From Flavobacterium sp. M31R6 (lineage in GTDB: Bacteria; Bacteroidota; Bacteroidia; Flavobacteriales; Flavobacteriaceae), in NCBI RefSeq assembly GCF_013284035.1, contig NZ_CP054141.1:4092001-4156000 (forward strand): DNA of 64,000 bases. The letters are read 5' to 3'. This document shows positions 9,478-18,490 of this stretch, piece after piece. Positions within the stretch are counted from its first letter, which is position 1. Each line of letters begins with the position of its first letter. The translations under genes were made by a program, and so were the position numbers. The notes beneath the pieces were generated by a model. That model saw only the letters and a list, made by a program, of their open reading frames with translations, searched no databases and had not been told where the DNA came from.

Positions 9478-11097
9478 TTACAGCACTTTACGATAAACAA
9501 TATTCGTCTCATTTTTTACAACTATATTCCCTAGTTCATCAACATCAAGAAGTATATCCTCAAAACCTGACCAATAACCAACCAATTCTTTTAAAGTAGG
9601 ATTCCAAATTTCATTATTTAGAACCTTCAATCCTAAATAATTAAAATTTTTCTCTACAATAAAATTAATTTCATTCTTACTATAAAACAATCTTCCTTTG
9701 TGATACTTCATAGGGACAGAAAAATAAGTATGAGCAACAAAAACCCCTTTCTCTTTTATAAGTGAATCAATGTTAAGTTGGCATAATGCTTTTTCAAAAT
9801 TATCGATTTTTAAGGTCTGAAAAATATAAAATTCTTTCTCAAAAATAGTATGCTTAAATAGAATAGGACTATATTTTGCTAATTTATAAGGAGTGTTTTT
9901 ATTGCTATTCCAAAAAGCTAGAACTGAGACAATACTGGAAATCAAACCAAAACCATCCTTAAGTAAGGCATAAAATTTACTTTTATCCTTTTGATGAAAT
10001 ACTTTTTTAAAATTCCCTGCGATACTTTTGTATTTCAAAATTAACTCCTGATCCCCATAAAAATGAAACATCATATTTTTAGTCATCAATTGCAATTGTT
10101 TGGAAAAACGCAATCCTTTATTTCCTTTCAAGAAACTTGACAGTGTAAATTGTTTCGTATTCAATTGATTTATTACCCCAACGGTTGCTTTACCAGAGTC
10201 AATATAATTCCACAGAATTTTAATGTTTTTAGTAATTAAATTGACTTCATAATCTTGCTCATTTATTTTTTCATTTTTAAAAAGAGAAAAATTATACGGC
10301 TGAAAACCATGATCAATCCATGTACAAAGACCAGAAAAAGGAGCATTGAAATTATAAAAATCATCAAAACTATCCGGAATAGTTTTTAAAGATTGCGAAA
10401 GAGAATGATAGGCTAACTCATGGCCGTCATTCTGCCAAAGCGACAATTCTTCGGCATCATTTTCAAAAGAAGCATTATCCGATCGTTTTGAAAAATGATT
10501 CAGAAAAAAACCTTTAGTGATTTTTACATTGTTTCTCTTAAAAAAATCTCTCTGAATCTTTAAATTTTCCGGAGTATCAAAATCACAATGATCTGTAAAA
10601 CAAGCTATCGCTGTAAATGGAATTTTTGAACGGCTAAATTCGATCGCATTCTTTTCAGAGAATAAAATCGCTAGATTTTGTTTCCAATTAAAATTCTGAT
10701 TTGCTGATTGAATTGTAACTTCGTTCTGATCTTTAATATAGCTTGTCAATGAAGAGGCGCACTCGGGATTAAAACGCCACAACAATACCGTTTTCAATTT
10801 TTTATTAACTTCCCAAATCCCGATATTTCTATTGGCTTGTACAAGAGTCCCATCTTTCAATTTTATAATCTTAGGACAAAATTCATTCGCAATTCTATCA
10901 CTATTACAATTTACCCATTGATAATCATGGTTTCTAAATTCGATTATGGGTTGAGAAAAGCGTATTACAATATCAAAAGAATTAATTTTTGGAGACAAAA
11001 ATTTTGAAATATCTATTTCAGTTTTATTCTTTTGACTCTTATCAAAAGGAACCGCACTTTTCCCTGAAGGAGTACAAATTAAAATAGATTGTATCAA
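9478..11097 (-). CDS. NodB-like polysaccharide deacetylase-like protein, divergent
   Basis: This 539-residue protein carries a possible carbohydrate esterase 4 (NodB) core. A CFTDHCDFDTPEN segment at about 166-178 resembles the catalytic and metal-binding Asp motif, and GHELAYHS at about 225-232 resembles the His-x-x-x-x-His metal motif. The N-terminal 150 and C-terminal 250 residues match nothing I recognise, and no signal peptide is visible. The frame has no ATG before about residue 338; the first usable codon is TTG at 11095-11097, just after an in-frame stop about ten codons upstream. The start may therefore be non-canonical or the 5' end damaged. Deacetylation of a glycan or lipid-linked intermediate is a guess from the motifs. 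Confidence 0.55.
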   Translation of the reverse strand: MIQSILICTPSGKSAVPFDKSQKNKTEIDISKFLSPKINSFDIVIRFSQPIIEFRNHDYQWVNCNSDRIANEFCPKIIKLKDGTLVQANRNIGIWEVNKKLKTVLLWRFNPECASSLTSYIKDQNEVTIQSANQNFNWKQNLAILFSEKNAIEFSRSKIPFTAIACFTDHCDFDTPENLKIQRDFFKRNNVKITKGFFLNHFSKRSDNASFENDAEELSLWQNDGHELAYHSLSQSLKTIPDSFDDFYNFNAPFSGLCTWIDHGFQPYNFSLFKNEKINEQDYEVNLITKNIKILWNYIDSGKATVGVINQLNTKQFTLSSFLKGNKGLRFSKQLQLMTKNMMFHFYGDQELILKYKSIAGNFKKVFHQKDKSKFYALLKDGFGLISSIVSVLAFWNSNKNTPYKLAKYSPILFKHTIFEKEFYIFQTLKIDNFEKALCQLNIDSLIKEKGVFVAHTYFSVPMKYHKGRLFYSKNEINFIVEKNFNYLGLKVLNNEIWNPTLKELVGYWSGFEDILLDVDELGNIVVKNETNIVYRKVL

Positions 11098-11193
11098 AAT
11101 AAAATGTTTATTAATAAGTACTTATTGTAAAAACAGTTTGTTCAGCACTAAAGATAGCTCTTATCCAAGCGATATTCATAGAAATTTTCACGA

Positions 11194-12729
11194 TCATTTT
11201 CTTAATTCATTAGCCCAAAAAATACTTTTCTGCCACTGCTTATTAAAATAAATTAAATAACTTATTGGGTTTTTAATATTTTGATGTTTATGATACTTAA
11301 AAAATAATGTCGTTCTGTATCTGCCTATTTGTTCCTTACAATTATACTTGAGTTTCACATACATAATCGTAGGGGAAGGCTTGGGTTGTATCTCTTCTTT
11401 ACTCCATGCAAATGTTGGTTTTATTCTAAATCCGCCTATTGAAGCTTTTAGATGTAAAATAGATATCTCTGGAAAAGAAATGACATCTACTCCTAAATTT
11501 CGCAATTGTAATCCAAAATCAGTATCCTCTCCGTATCCAAATTCTAAACATTTATCAAACGATACTTCCTTTAGTAAATCTGCTTTCAAAAAACTATACC
11601 CAGACCCAAAAATACTAGACTGGTGGATATGTAAATTATGTTTATGCTCATTTACTTGCAAGCAAGTTGTCGTTAAGCATAAAACTCCATATTGCTCAAT
11701 ACCTTTAACTACATTCTCTATCAAATCCGATCCAAATCTAATATCATCATCACTAAAGAATACCCATTCACTTTCTACTTGGCTCATCGCCAAATTTCTT
11801 GCATTACAAGCACCTGCTTGATGCGTAAAGGTATGTTTTATGACAAAAGGCCAAATTTCATTATGTATATAATCCAATTCTGAAACACTGTTCACTTTAG
11901 GATTTTGCTCCACTATAATTACATTAATTGGCAAATGAGTTTGCTGAGCTAAATCCTTCAACACATCATACAAATGATCTTTTCTCCCAATAGTTGGAAT
12001 AATAACATCCATAGTTGGGTTAACTATAACTTTAAGAGATGAATTAACTTTAATCGCGTCTAAATCAGTTGTGTTCTTTTTCCTATTCTTAAAAAAATAA
12101 GCATATAAAAAGGCGCCCAAAGGGAATTGACGCTCATAAATGATTAAATTTAAAAACATCATCACTATCCATCTCTTTTTATAATGCTGTTTTATAAATC
12201 TAAAAAGGGTAAAAACAGAAGCTTTGGGAGAAGAAACTAAAAAGTGTTTTTTTAATAATCTAGGTTCGGAATAGCACAACAAACCCTGCGGTTTACAAAC
12301 TTTGGCAATTGAATTTAAATAATAATCAAAACTCGAATCCCGTTTTATCGTTTCCTTAGTGGCTCTCAATATTGAAGCATGAACACATCCCACCAAACTA
12401 CTCATTTGCCAGGTAGGGTACGTTACATTTTTATTTACTCTAATAAACAACGATTCCTCTACATAGCCAATTTTCGGACCTAAATAATTGCTGCTACTTG
12501 GATTATAGGAAAGCATCATTTTATTGTGATGCATTATAAAATTAAGTTCCTCTACATTGAGTACTTCTTGATAGTCTACATGACACCAAACTAGTTTTGA
12601 TTCTGGAAATTGCTCAGCCAATTGCAGTAAACCAAAAGCAATAGATTTATTTTTGTCAAAAGATATTTCACTTTTATCAACGGAAATAACTTTACTAATC
12701 CTATTATTTTTATGATATACTACAATCAA
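11194..12729 (-). CDS. Two-domain glycosyltransferase family 2
   Basis: This 511-residue protein has a C-terminal GT2 catalytic domain from about residue 238 (MDVIIPTIGRKDHLYDVLKDL). Its metal motif is FSDDD at 325-329 and a later acidic motif is FGYGEDTDFG. The first 200 residues form a separate region with a short GT-A-like look (LVWCHVDYQEVL, LVGCVHASIL) but no clear catalytic aspartates, followed by a hydrophobic patch near 187-212. The start is TTG at 12727-12729, overlapping the preceding stop as TTGA, the equivalent of the ATGA coupling used elsewhere here. The extra N-terminal domain may bind acceptor or be a degenerate transferase. Confidence 0.8.
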   Translation of the reverse strand: MIVVYHKNNRISKVISVDKSEISFDKNKSIAFGLLQLAEQFPESKLVWCHVDYQEVLNVEELNFIMHHNKMMLSYNPSSSNYLGPKIGYVEESLFIRVNKNVTYPTWQMSSLVGCVHASILRATKETIKRDSSFDYYLNSIAKVCKPQGLLCYSEPRLLKKHFLVSSPKASVFTLFRFIKQHYKKRWIVMMFLNLIIYERQFPLGAFLYAYFFKNRKKNTTDLDAIKVNSSLKVIVNPTMDVIIPTIGRKDHLYDVLKDLAQQTHLPINVIIVEQNPKVNSVSELDYIHNEIWPFVIKHTFTHQAGACNARNLAMSQVESEWVFFSDDDIRFGSDLIENVVKGIEQYGVLCLTTTCLQVNEHKHNLHIHQSSIFGSGYSFLKADLLKEVSFDKCLEFGYGEDTDFGLQLRNLGVDVISFPEISILHLKASIGGFRIKPTFAWSKEEIQPKPSPTIMYVKLKYNCKEQIGRYRTTLFFKYHKHQNIKNPISYLIYFNKQWQKSIFWANELRK

Positions 12730-13877
12730 AATGAATCTATTATTGATTTATAAAAATCTACATTTTGAGCTACTATTTTTTCAATGTCGAAAAAAGTTTC
12801 TACTCTTATTCTTGCTGCTTTTCCTATAGTTGAGCACAAATTATCGTCTTGTAACAACCCAACTATTTTTTCGGCAAAGACATCGTGATCTTTTGGGTGG
12901 ACCAAATACCCGCTTTCCCCATCAACAAGTAATTCTTGAGACCATCCAATGTTGCTATTCACAACTGGTTTTTGCAACGCCATAGATTCAATTGTCACCA
13001 TTCCTAAAGTTTCTGCAAAAGTTGGAAAAACACAAACATTTGCTTTTTTAATGAATTCCTTCACTTCATTGTAAGGAATTTTACCTAAATAAGAAATAGC
13101 ACTTAAATCTTCATCACTGCATTCTTGTTGCATTAATTCCCAAGTCGATTTGGATTTGGTTTGAATATCAAAAGAATCACTTCCTATTAAAACCAACTTA
13201 GCTTCTGGATATTTACTTCTGACTTTCTTAAAAATATCTGGTAATTCCAGCAGTCCCTTTTTTCGAATAATAGTGCCTATATATAAAATCAACCCTTTCT
13301 CATAAACCAATGGGCTAGCATTCTGGAACAGATTAAGCTCCAATCCGTGGTGAATGGTTTGAATTGCTTTATTTTTAATGCCGAAAAGTCTCTTTGATAG
13401 TTCACCTGCAAAACGGGTAGGAGCAATAAAAGCTTGGGCTTTATTAATTGCTCGCTTTTCAAACCAAAAATTTTTTGCTTTTTGTTTTCTTTGTTCCAAA
13501 TAGCAAAAATAGGTATCACTTCCATGAAAACGAATTACAACTGGTCCTTTTAAATTCATAAAAGCGGTAATTCCTGTCCAATCTGGAGCTTCGACTAAAT
13601 CAATCCCTTCTAAAACAATGTGTTTATTGAGATAATTTTGAATATATTTTCGATGAAAATACCAACCAAACGTTTTATACTTTTGAGCTTTTATCAAATG
13701 TATTTTCACACCATCTTCTTGGAAAATAGCACTTTCTGATTGTCCATAAACAAAAACGGAAACAGTTACCTTTTTTTTAACCAAAGCCACCACCAAGTTC
13801 TTGATACTCGTCCCAATTCCTGCTGCATATTGTACACGCTCATGAGGGTATTCTGGGGTTAAAAAAGCAATGTGCAT
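12726..13877 (-). CDS. Glycosyltransferase family 4
   Basis: This 383-residue GT4 enzyme opens with HIAFLTPEYPHERVQYAAGIG, a typical start with the GIG/GTS glycine loop. It has VIRFHGSDTYF near 124-134, a donor-half entry LILYIGTIIRKKGLLE near 200, and the donor motif FAETLGMVTIESMALQKPVV near 293-312. It should act at the cytoplasmic membrane face. Its stop overlaps the TTG start of the next gene. Donor unknown. Confidence 0.9.
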   Translation of the reverse strand: MHIAFLTPEYPHERVQYAAGIGTSIKNLVVALVKKKVTVSVFVYGQSESAIFQEDGVKIHLIKAQKYKTFGWYFHRKYIQNYLNKHIVLEGIDLVEAPDWTGITAFMNLKGPVVIRFHGSDTYFCYLEQRKQKAKNFWFEKRAINKAQAFIAPTRFAGELSKRLFGIKNKAIQTIHHGLELNLFQNASPLVYEKGLILYIGTIIRKKGLLELPDIFKKVRSKYPEAKLVLIGSDSFDIQTKSKSTWELMQQECSDEDLSAISYLGKIPYNEVKEFIKKANVCVFPTFAETLGMVTIESMALQKPVVNSNIGWSQELLVDGESGYLVHPKDHDVFAEKIVGLLQDDNLCSTIGKAARIRVETFFDIEKIVAQNVDFYKSIIDSF

Positions 13878-13881
13878 ATTT

Positions 13882-14763
13882 TTATTTATTAAAAAAATCT
13901 TTCAAAATTCGAGCGGTAAACAATCTGGCGCCGGTATCATTCAAATGTCCACAGGATGAAAAATATTTATCCTCAACCACTACATTTTCATAATTGTGAA
14001 TTTCAGGATATAACTTTTGTACTTTGTTAAAATACTCAATTCCCTTTGTGTTTTCACACATTGGTGTCATTACCGCTATGAAATTAATATTGTTGTCTTT
14101 GCAAATTTGCTTGATTTCTTCGTAGTATTTGTTATGTTTTAAAGGCTTTAAATTGACAATATTATTCTTCATATTGGCATTTGGTTTCTTGCCTAAAGGA
14201 TGATAACCCAAATTATCTAAATTTGAAGTTCTTTTATGAATCAAATTAAAAAACATTTCACGAAAACCGATACGTTCATCAAATTTAATATAGCGATAAA
14301 AAGGGATATAATACAACTCCGTAAAATCTTCCTCTTGCTCAAAATGTTTTTTAATTATTTCTGAATTATGCAAATAAGGTAAAAACTGAGATGAAATCCC
14401 TTCTGCTTGATGCTCATTTGATAAATTCAAATCGGCTTCTAGAATTACATTTTTAATTTTATAATGTCGCTCCACCATCAATTTTAAAAGCATCGAAGCT
14501 TCAAACAAATGACCACCGCTCATGCCATAATTGAATGTTTTCAGTCCTTGATCTTCAAACATTTTGGCTACGAAATGATTATTGGCTCTGGAAGATCCCA
14601 GAACAACCACATCATATTTTTGATTTTTTGAGTTATAAATATTATCTATTTTACTTCGATTACTCGCTTGCAAAAAAATAGCGGTGTATATAAAATCCAA
14701 AGCAACAGCAATTACTATTGCAAAGATTAATGATTTTAAAGTGAATAATAAAAACTTCTTCAT
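13882..14763 (-). CDS. SGNH-like membrane-anchored hydrolase/O-acetyltransferase partner
   Basis: This 293-residue protein has one N-terminal membrane helix (about residues 8-30) and then a probable periplasmic SGNH-like domain. Block I is VVVLGSSRANNH at 52-63 with the presumed catalytic Ser, and GHLNDTGARLF near 270 carries the block V Asp/His region. It is encoded immediately after an MBOAT gene, overlapping it by one base. This mirrors AlgI/AlgJ- or DltB/DltD-like pairs, where the MBOAT passes acyl groups across the membrane and the SGNH partner attaches them to glycan. O-acetylation of the surface glycan is therefore inferred. Confidence 0.75.
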   Translation of the reverse strand: MKKFLLFTLKSLIFAIVIAVALDFIYTAIFLQASNRSKIDNIYNSKNQKYDVVVLGSSRANNHFVAKMFEDQGLKTFNYGMSGGHLFEASMLLKLMVERHYKIKNVILEADLNLSNEHQAEGISSQFLPYLHNSEIIKKHFEQEEDFTELYYIPFYRYIKFDERIGFREMFFNLIHKRTSNLDNLGYHPLGKKPNANMKNNIVNLKPLKHNKYYEEIKQICKDNNINFIAVMTPMCENTKGIEYFNKVQKLYPEIHNYENVVVEDKYFSSCGHLNDTGARLFTARILKDFFNK

Positions 14764-16196
14764 TAGAATTGAAAATATATAAATTCTTTATAATCGGAGT
14801 ACGTTCCAAAAGCGAGAATGGCTGTTATAGCCAAAGCCAGTTTCACTGTATTATATTTTCCTGAAATAGGCTCTACTCTGGTTCTATTATTCCATTCAAC
14901 CAAAACAAACAGACCAATCATCAACAATATTTCATAATTGTAACGCTCATTTACAAGATACTGAGAAGTAAATTCTCTATTTACGACTATTCGTTTCAAA
15001 TACAAGCAGGCATCGGTTATCGTTTTCGCTCTAAAAAACACCCAGGCAATCGTGCTTAAGCAAAAAGTCATTACAATACTGGCTATTGTCCTTACCGAAT
15101 CCCAATTCCAGTTCAGTTTAATTTCATCTATATTGCTCCGATTTCGATTCAACAATAAAAGGGGCAAAAAATATACCGCATTGACAAACCCCCAGGCCAG
15201 ATAGGTCCAATTGGCACCATGCCAAAAACCGCTTACGACAAAAATGATAAAGACGTTCCGAACCTGCATAACTTTGGAACCTTTGCTTCCTCCCAACGGT
15301 ATGTAGAGATAATCACGAAACCAAGAAGAAAGTGAAATGTGCCAACGACGCCAAAACTCGGCTATATCTCTTGAAAAATATGGGTAATTGAAATTACGCA
15401 ATAATTCCAACCCAAACAATTTTGACATTCCCAATGCCATATCTGAGTATCCTGAAAAATCACCATAAATTTGGAACGCAAAATATACCCCTCCCAAAAT
15501 AAGGGACAAGGAATTCATTGAAGTGTAATTGTCAAAAATGGCATTAGCATAAGTCGCACAGGTATCAGCAATAACAACTTTTTTGACCAGTCCCCAAATT
15601 ATTTGGCAGACTCCTTCTTTGGCTTGATTATAATCAAAGGTTCTTTTGACTTTTACTTCGGGCAATAAATGGGTAGCCCGTTCAATTGGACCTGCCACCA
15701 GAAGTGGAAAATAACTCACGAAAAGTGAATAATCCACAAAATTATATTCTGCCTTAATTCTTTTAAAATAAATATCGATCACATAGGATAATCCATGAAA
15801 CGTATAAAAAGAAATTCCAACCGGTAAAACTACATCTAACAAAAGAGGACTTGCTTTAAAACCAACAGTAGTCAACATTTGTGCGAACGATGCCGAGAAA
15901 AAATTATAGTATTTAAAAATGCCTAAAAATCCCAAATTAACACCGATGCTCAACCAGAACCAAAACTTTCGTCCTTTATCATTGCTGCTTTTTTCAATTC
16001 TAATTCCGGTATAATAGTCCAAAAACGTTGAGAAAACCAACAGAAACAAAAAACGCCAATCCCAACAGGAATAGAAATAATAACTGGCAACGATTAGGAG
16101 TGCATTTTGGCTGCTTTTTGTTTTGTTAAAAACAAACCAATACAGAAAAAATACGATGGGTAAAAAAATGGCAAAAGCCAAGGAGTTAAAAAACAT
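14763..16196 (-). CDS. MBOAT family O-acyltransferase (AlgI/DltB-like)
   Basis: This 477-residue integral membrane protein has the MBOAT hallmarks: FWRRWHISLSSWFRDYLY (281-298), IPLGGSKGS (299-307) and the invariant catalytic His in SGFWHGANW (His326). About ten hydrophobic helices are visible. AlgI-type members transfer acetyl groups from a cytoplasmic donor to a periplasmic partner that O-acetylates polysaccharide. The SGNH-like gene that follows overlaps by one base and is the likely partner. The gene lies among glycosyltransferases, so the target is probably the locus glycan. Confidence 0.92.
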   Translation of the reverse strand: MFFNSLAFAIFLPIVFFLYWFVFNKTKSSQNALLIVASYYFYSCWDWRFLFLLVFSTFLDYYTGIRIEKSSNDKGRKFWFWLSIGVNLGFLGIFKYYNFFSASFAQMLTTVGFKASPLLLDVVLPVGISFYTFHGLSYVIDIYFKRIKAEYNFVDYSLFVSYFPLLVAGPIERATHLLPEVKVKRTFDYNQAKEGVCQIIWGLVKKVVIADTCATYANAIFDNYTSMNSLSLILGGVYFAFQIYGDFSGYSDMALGMSKLFGLELLRNFNYPYFSRDIAEFWRRWHISLSSWFRDYLYIPLGGSKGSKVMQVRNVFIIFVVSGFWHGANWTYLAWGFVNAVYFLPLLLLNRNRSNIDEIKLNWNWDSVRTIASIVMTFCLSTIAWVFFRAKTITDACLYLKRIVVNREFTSQYLVNERYNYEILLMIGLFVLVEWNNRTRVEPISGKYNTVKLALAITAILAFGTYSDYKEFIYFQF

Positions 16197-16245
16197 AATT
16201 TATTTTAAAAATTGCATGCTAATTTTGAAAGTGCAAAGAAAAGGA

Positions 16246-17646
16246 TTATTCTTTAGAAATGATAGTTTTAATTCCTTGCCAAATACGTCTGGAAGCTTCT
16301 TGTGGAGGATGTTGGTTAATGATTTCAAACCAGTTCTTTGCATCTTCTATTACAGAAGAATTCTTTGCCATACCGTTCTCGATTATTGAAGCAATAGCAT
16401 CTGGGCTATTTATCCACAAAACCGTTTCTTTATTAGGCATCGAACGGAAATGCACATATTGATAACATTTAAAAAGATCCCAATTTTTATCTAATTGTAT
16501 TTTTTGATTATAATGAAAATAAGCACATACTTTTTTATGACAAATAAAATCAAACACCATGGAGGAACCTAAATTAAGAACCATTTCACAATGCTCCCCC
16601 AAATTTGACAATAAAGAATCGTCTTCTTTTGTTGGCAATATAGTATTCCACACAGAAGATAAAGGCTTCCAAATAGGGTCTATTGAAACAATAGTGCTCG
16701 AATACTTTTCCAGAATAGTATCATATCGATTCGAAAAATCAACAGGGCATCTTCTAAAGATTATTCCAAGATTATATCCTTTACTATTTAACTCTATTAC
16801 GGCTTTTGCAGCATCTTCTAAATAGGCCGGATCATCGGGACTTGTTGTAATATCATCTCCAGAAAAACAAATATATTTTTTATTTGCATCTAAATTATTC
16901 TGTTTAAAAAATTCTTCTTTTGAACTTAATTTATTTTGATTAAAATGAGCTTCAAATTGTGGAGTTCCAGACACAAAAACCTGTTCTTCTTGAACATAAG
17001 GATAATAAAAAAGCAATTCCTTTTTCATTAAATCACTCCATACAAAATAATAATCCGTTTCAACTACCATTGTTGCTTTTGGCAAATTATCCCAGGAGAA
17101 AATAAAAGTTGCTGTAGGAATTCCTAAATCTTGAGCCGCCAATAACGGTGCAATTGCCGTCATCGGCCGTTGATTGGTGCAAAAAACCATGCCTGGCTGT
17201 TCTTTTTGCAAAGTTTCTAAACATTGATGGTAGTACAGCGTTTTTCTTTCTTCCTGTTTAATTTTTTTTCGAATGCGATTTAATCCATATTTTGAAGAAT
17301 GAGTAAATGACACTAGTCGAGTCAACAAACTTTTTACTGCTTTTGTAGTTGTTGCATACGAAAAAGGAAAACGATACGTATCATAAACAGTGTCTTTGGT
17401 TCTTCGAATATTAAGATTCAACTCTATTTGTTTACGAGCATTTTTGTAGATCTCCGTAAGTGGATGTGATTTAGAGTTTTTAATTTTTATCTCTTTAAAA
17501 CCCAATTCGGTTAAATCAAAAGGTGTATTATTCCAAAAAATAATATCAAAATCTTCTTTTTTTCCAATCTTATAAAAATCTGAATACGCAAAGTTGCGAA
17601 GTCCAATACCGTCAGGTAAGAGTATAAATATTTTATTATTTTTCAT
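16246..17646 (-). CDS. Putative GT-B-fold surface carbohydrate biosynthesis protein
   Basis: This 466-residue protein is not confidently assigned. Two halves are visible. The N-terminal half has a VFCTNQRPMTAIAPLLAAQDLGIPTA-like region (near 180-205) as in UDP-GlcNAc 2-epimerase/GT-B proteins. The C-terminal half has VFVSGTPQFEAHF, YICFSGDD and a late LNLGSSMVFDF motif resembling the nucleotide-site GNSS/GSS motif of that fold. CDP-glycerol-glycerophosphotransferase-like and surface carbohydrate biosynthesis proteins share this layout. ATG at 17644-17646 is preferred over the GTG one codon upstream. It lies in the neuABC block with a GNAT gene, so it might transfer or modify the nonulosonic acid; that is speculation. 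Confidence 0.6.
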   Translation of the reverse strand: MKNNKIFILLPDGIGLRNFAYSDFYKIGKKEDFDIIFWNNTPFDLTELGFKEIKIKNSKSHPLTEIYKNARKQIELNLNIRRTKDTVYDTYRFPFSYATTTKAVKSLLTRLVSFTHSSKYGLNRIRKKIKQEERKTLYYHQCLETLQKEQPGMVFCTNQRPMTAIAPLLAAQDLGIPTATFIFSWDNLPKATMVVETDYYFVWSDLMKKELLFYYPYVQEEQVFVSGTPQFEAHFNQNKLSSKEEFFKQNNLDANKKYICFSGDDITTSPDDPAYLEDAAKAVIELNSKGYNLGIIFRRCPVDFSNRYDTILEKYSSTIVSIDPIWKPLSSVWNTILPTKEDDSLLSNLGEHCEMVLNLGSSMVFDFICHKKVCAYFHYNQKIQLDKNWDLFKCYQYVHFRSMPNKETVLWINSPDAIASIIENGMAKNSSVIEDAKNWFEIINQHPPQEASRRIWQGIKTIISKE

Positions 17647-17650
17647 CACA

Positions 17651-18490
17651 CTAAATTACTAAACTACCTATTCTGCCGTGATCTGAAAAAGACCTATGAA
17701 CTATAAACTCTCGATCTAAAGGTTCCTCCGAAAGAAATGTAATATCGCAAAAACGATTTTCTTCAACTGGATTCAAGCGCCATGGTATTATCGCTTTATA
17801 ATCCAAAACCCATCCGTTTTTTTCTAAATCTTTTGTCTTTAAATCATTCCAGGATGTAATATAATCCATCCATAAGTACCCTAATTCCCAAGACTGTTCT
17901 TCTAATTGATGAAGATTTTCTATATCCACAATTCTCAATCCCCCTACGTTTTCTTGACTTACTGCTCTGGAACCATCTTTCAAAAGGATTCCTTTTATCA
18001 TTGGTTGTTGAAAATAATGACTGTCTTTATTTATAAAATCATCAATAGAAACTCGAATAGGAGAACAAACATTTGCAAAGCTTTTATCCTTAATATTAGG
18101 ATTTATTTTCACATAACGAACTAAATCATGATATCTATACCACCTCATATTTTTGTACAATCCAAGCCCTGCTTCATTTGCAGCTGTAGCGGCTAGCGGA
18201 TAATAGTCCCTAGCTAAAGCATAAAGACTACCTAAGACTCCTTTTCCACGACATTCTTCATTAAGATAAACATTAATTATCCAAGCCATTCCACCACCAA
18301 AATTAGCTCCCACATGACCTACTATCTCTCCTTTTTCATTTATGCATATAAAAGAGCGCCCTTCATTTTTGTTACCAAATTGCCAATTCCAAAATTCTTT
18401 ACTATGTAATGGATGATTATCTCTATAAATAATTTTAAAAAAGGATTGCAATATTCCCCAATCCTTTATTGTCGCCTCTCTTGTTATCAT
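17651..18490 (-). CDS. GNAT family N-acetyltransferase
   Basis: This 279-residue protein has an N-terminal GNAT domain. It includes GRSFICINEKGEIVGHVG (about 50-67), a strand typical of the fold, and the acetyl-CoA pyrophosphate loop EECRGKGVLGSLY at about 78-90 (R/Q-x-x-G-x-G/A type). The C-terminal half is a separate uncharacterised region. It likely N-acetylates an amino sugar or nucleotide sugar, perhaps in the adjacent nonulosonic-acid pathway. It overlaps the deacetylase gene by 4 bp and is followed closely by the GT-B-like gene. Confidence 0.78.
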   Translation of the reverse strand: MITREATIKDWGILQSFFKIIYRDNHPLHSKEFWNWQFGNKNEGRSFICINEKGEIVGHVGANFGGGMAWIINVYLNEECRGKGVLGSLYALARDYYPLAATAANEAGLGLYKNMRWYRYHDLVRYVKINPNIKDKSFANVCSPIRVSIDDFINKDSHYFQQPMIKGILLKDGSRAVSQENVGGLRIVDIENLHQLEEQSWELGYLWMDYITSWNDLKTKDLEKNGWVLDYKAIIPWRLNPVEENRFCDITFLSEEPLDREFIVHRSFSDHGRIGSLVI

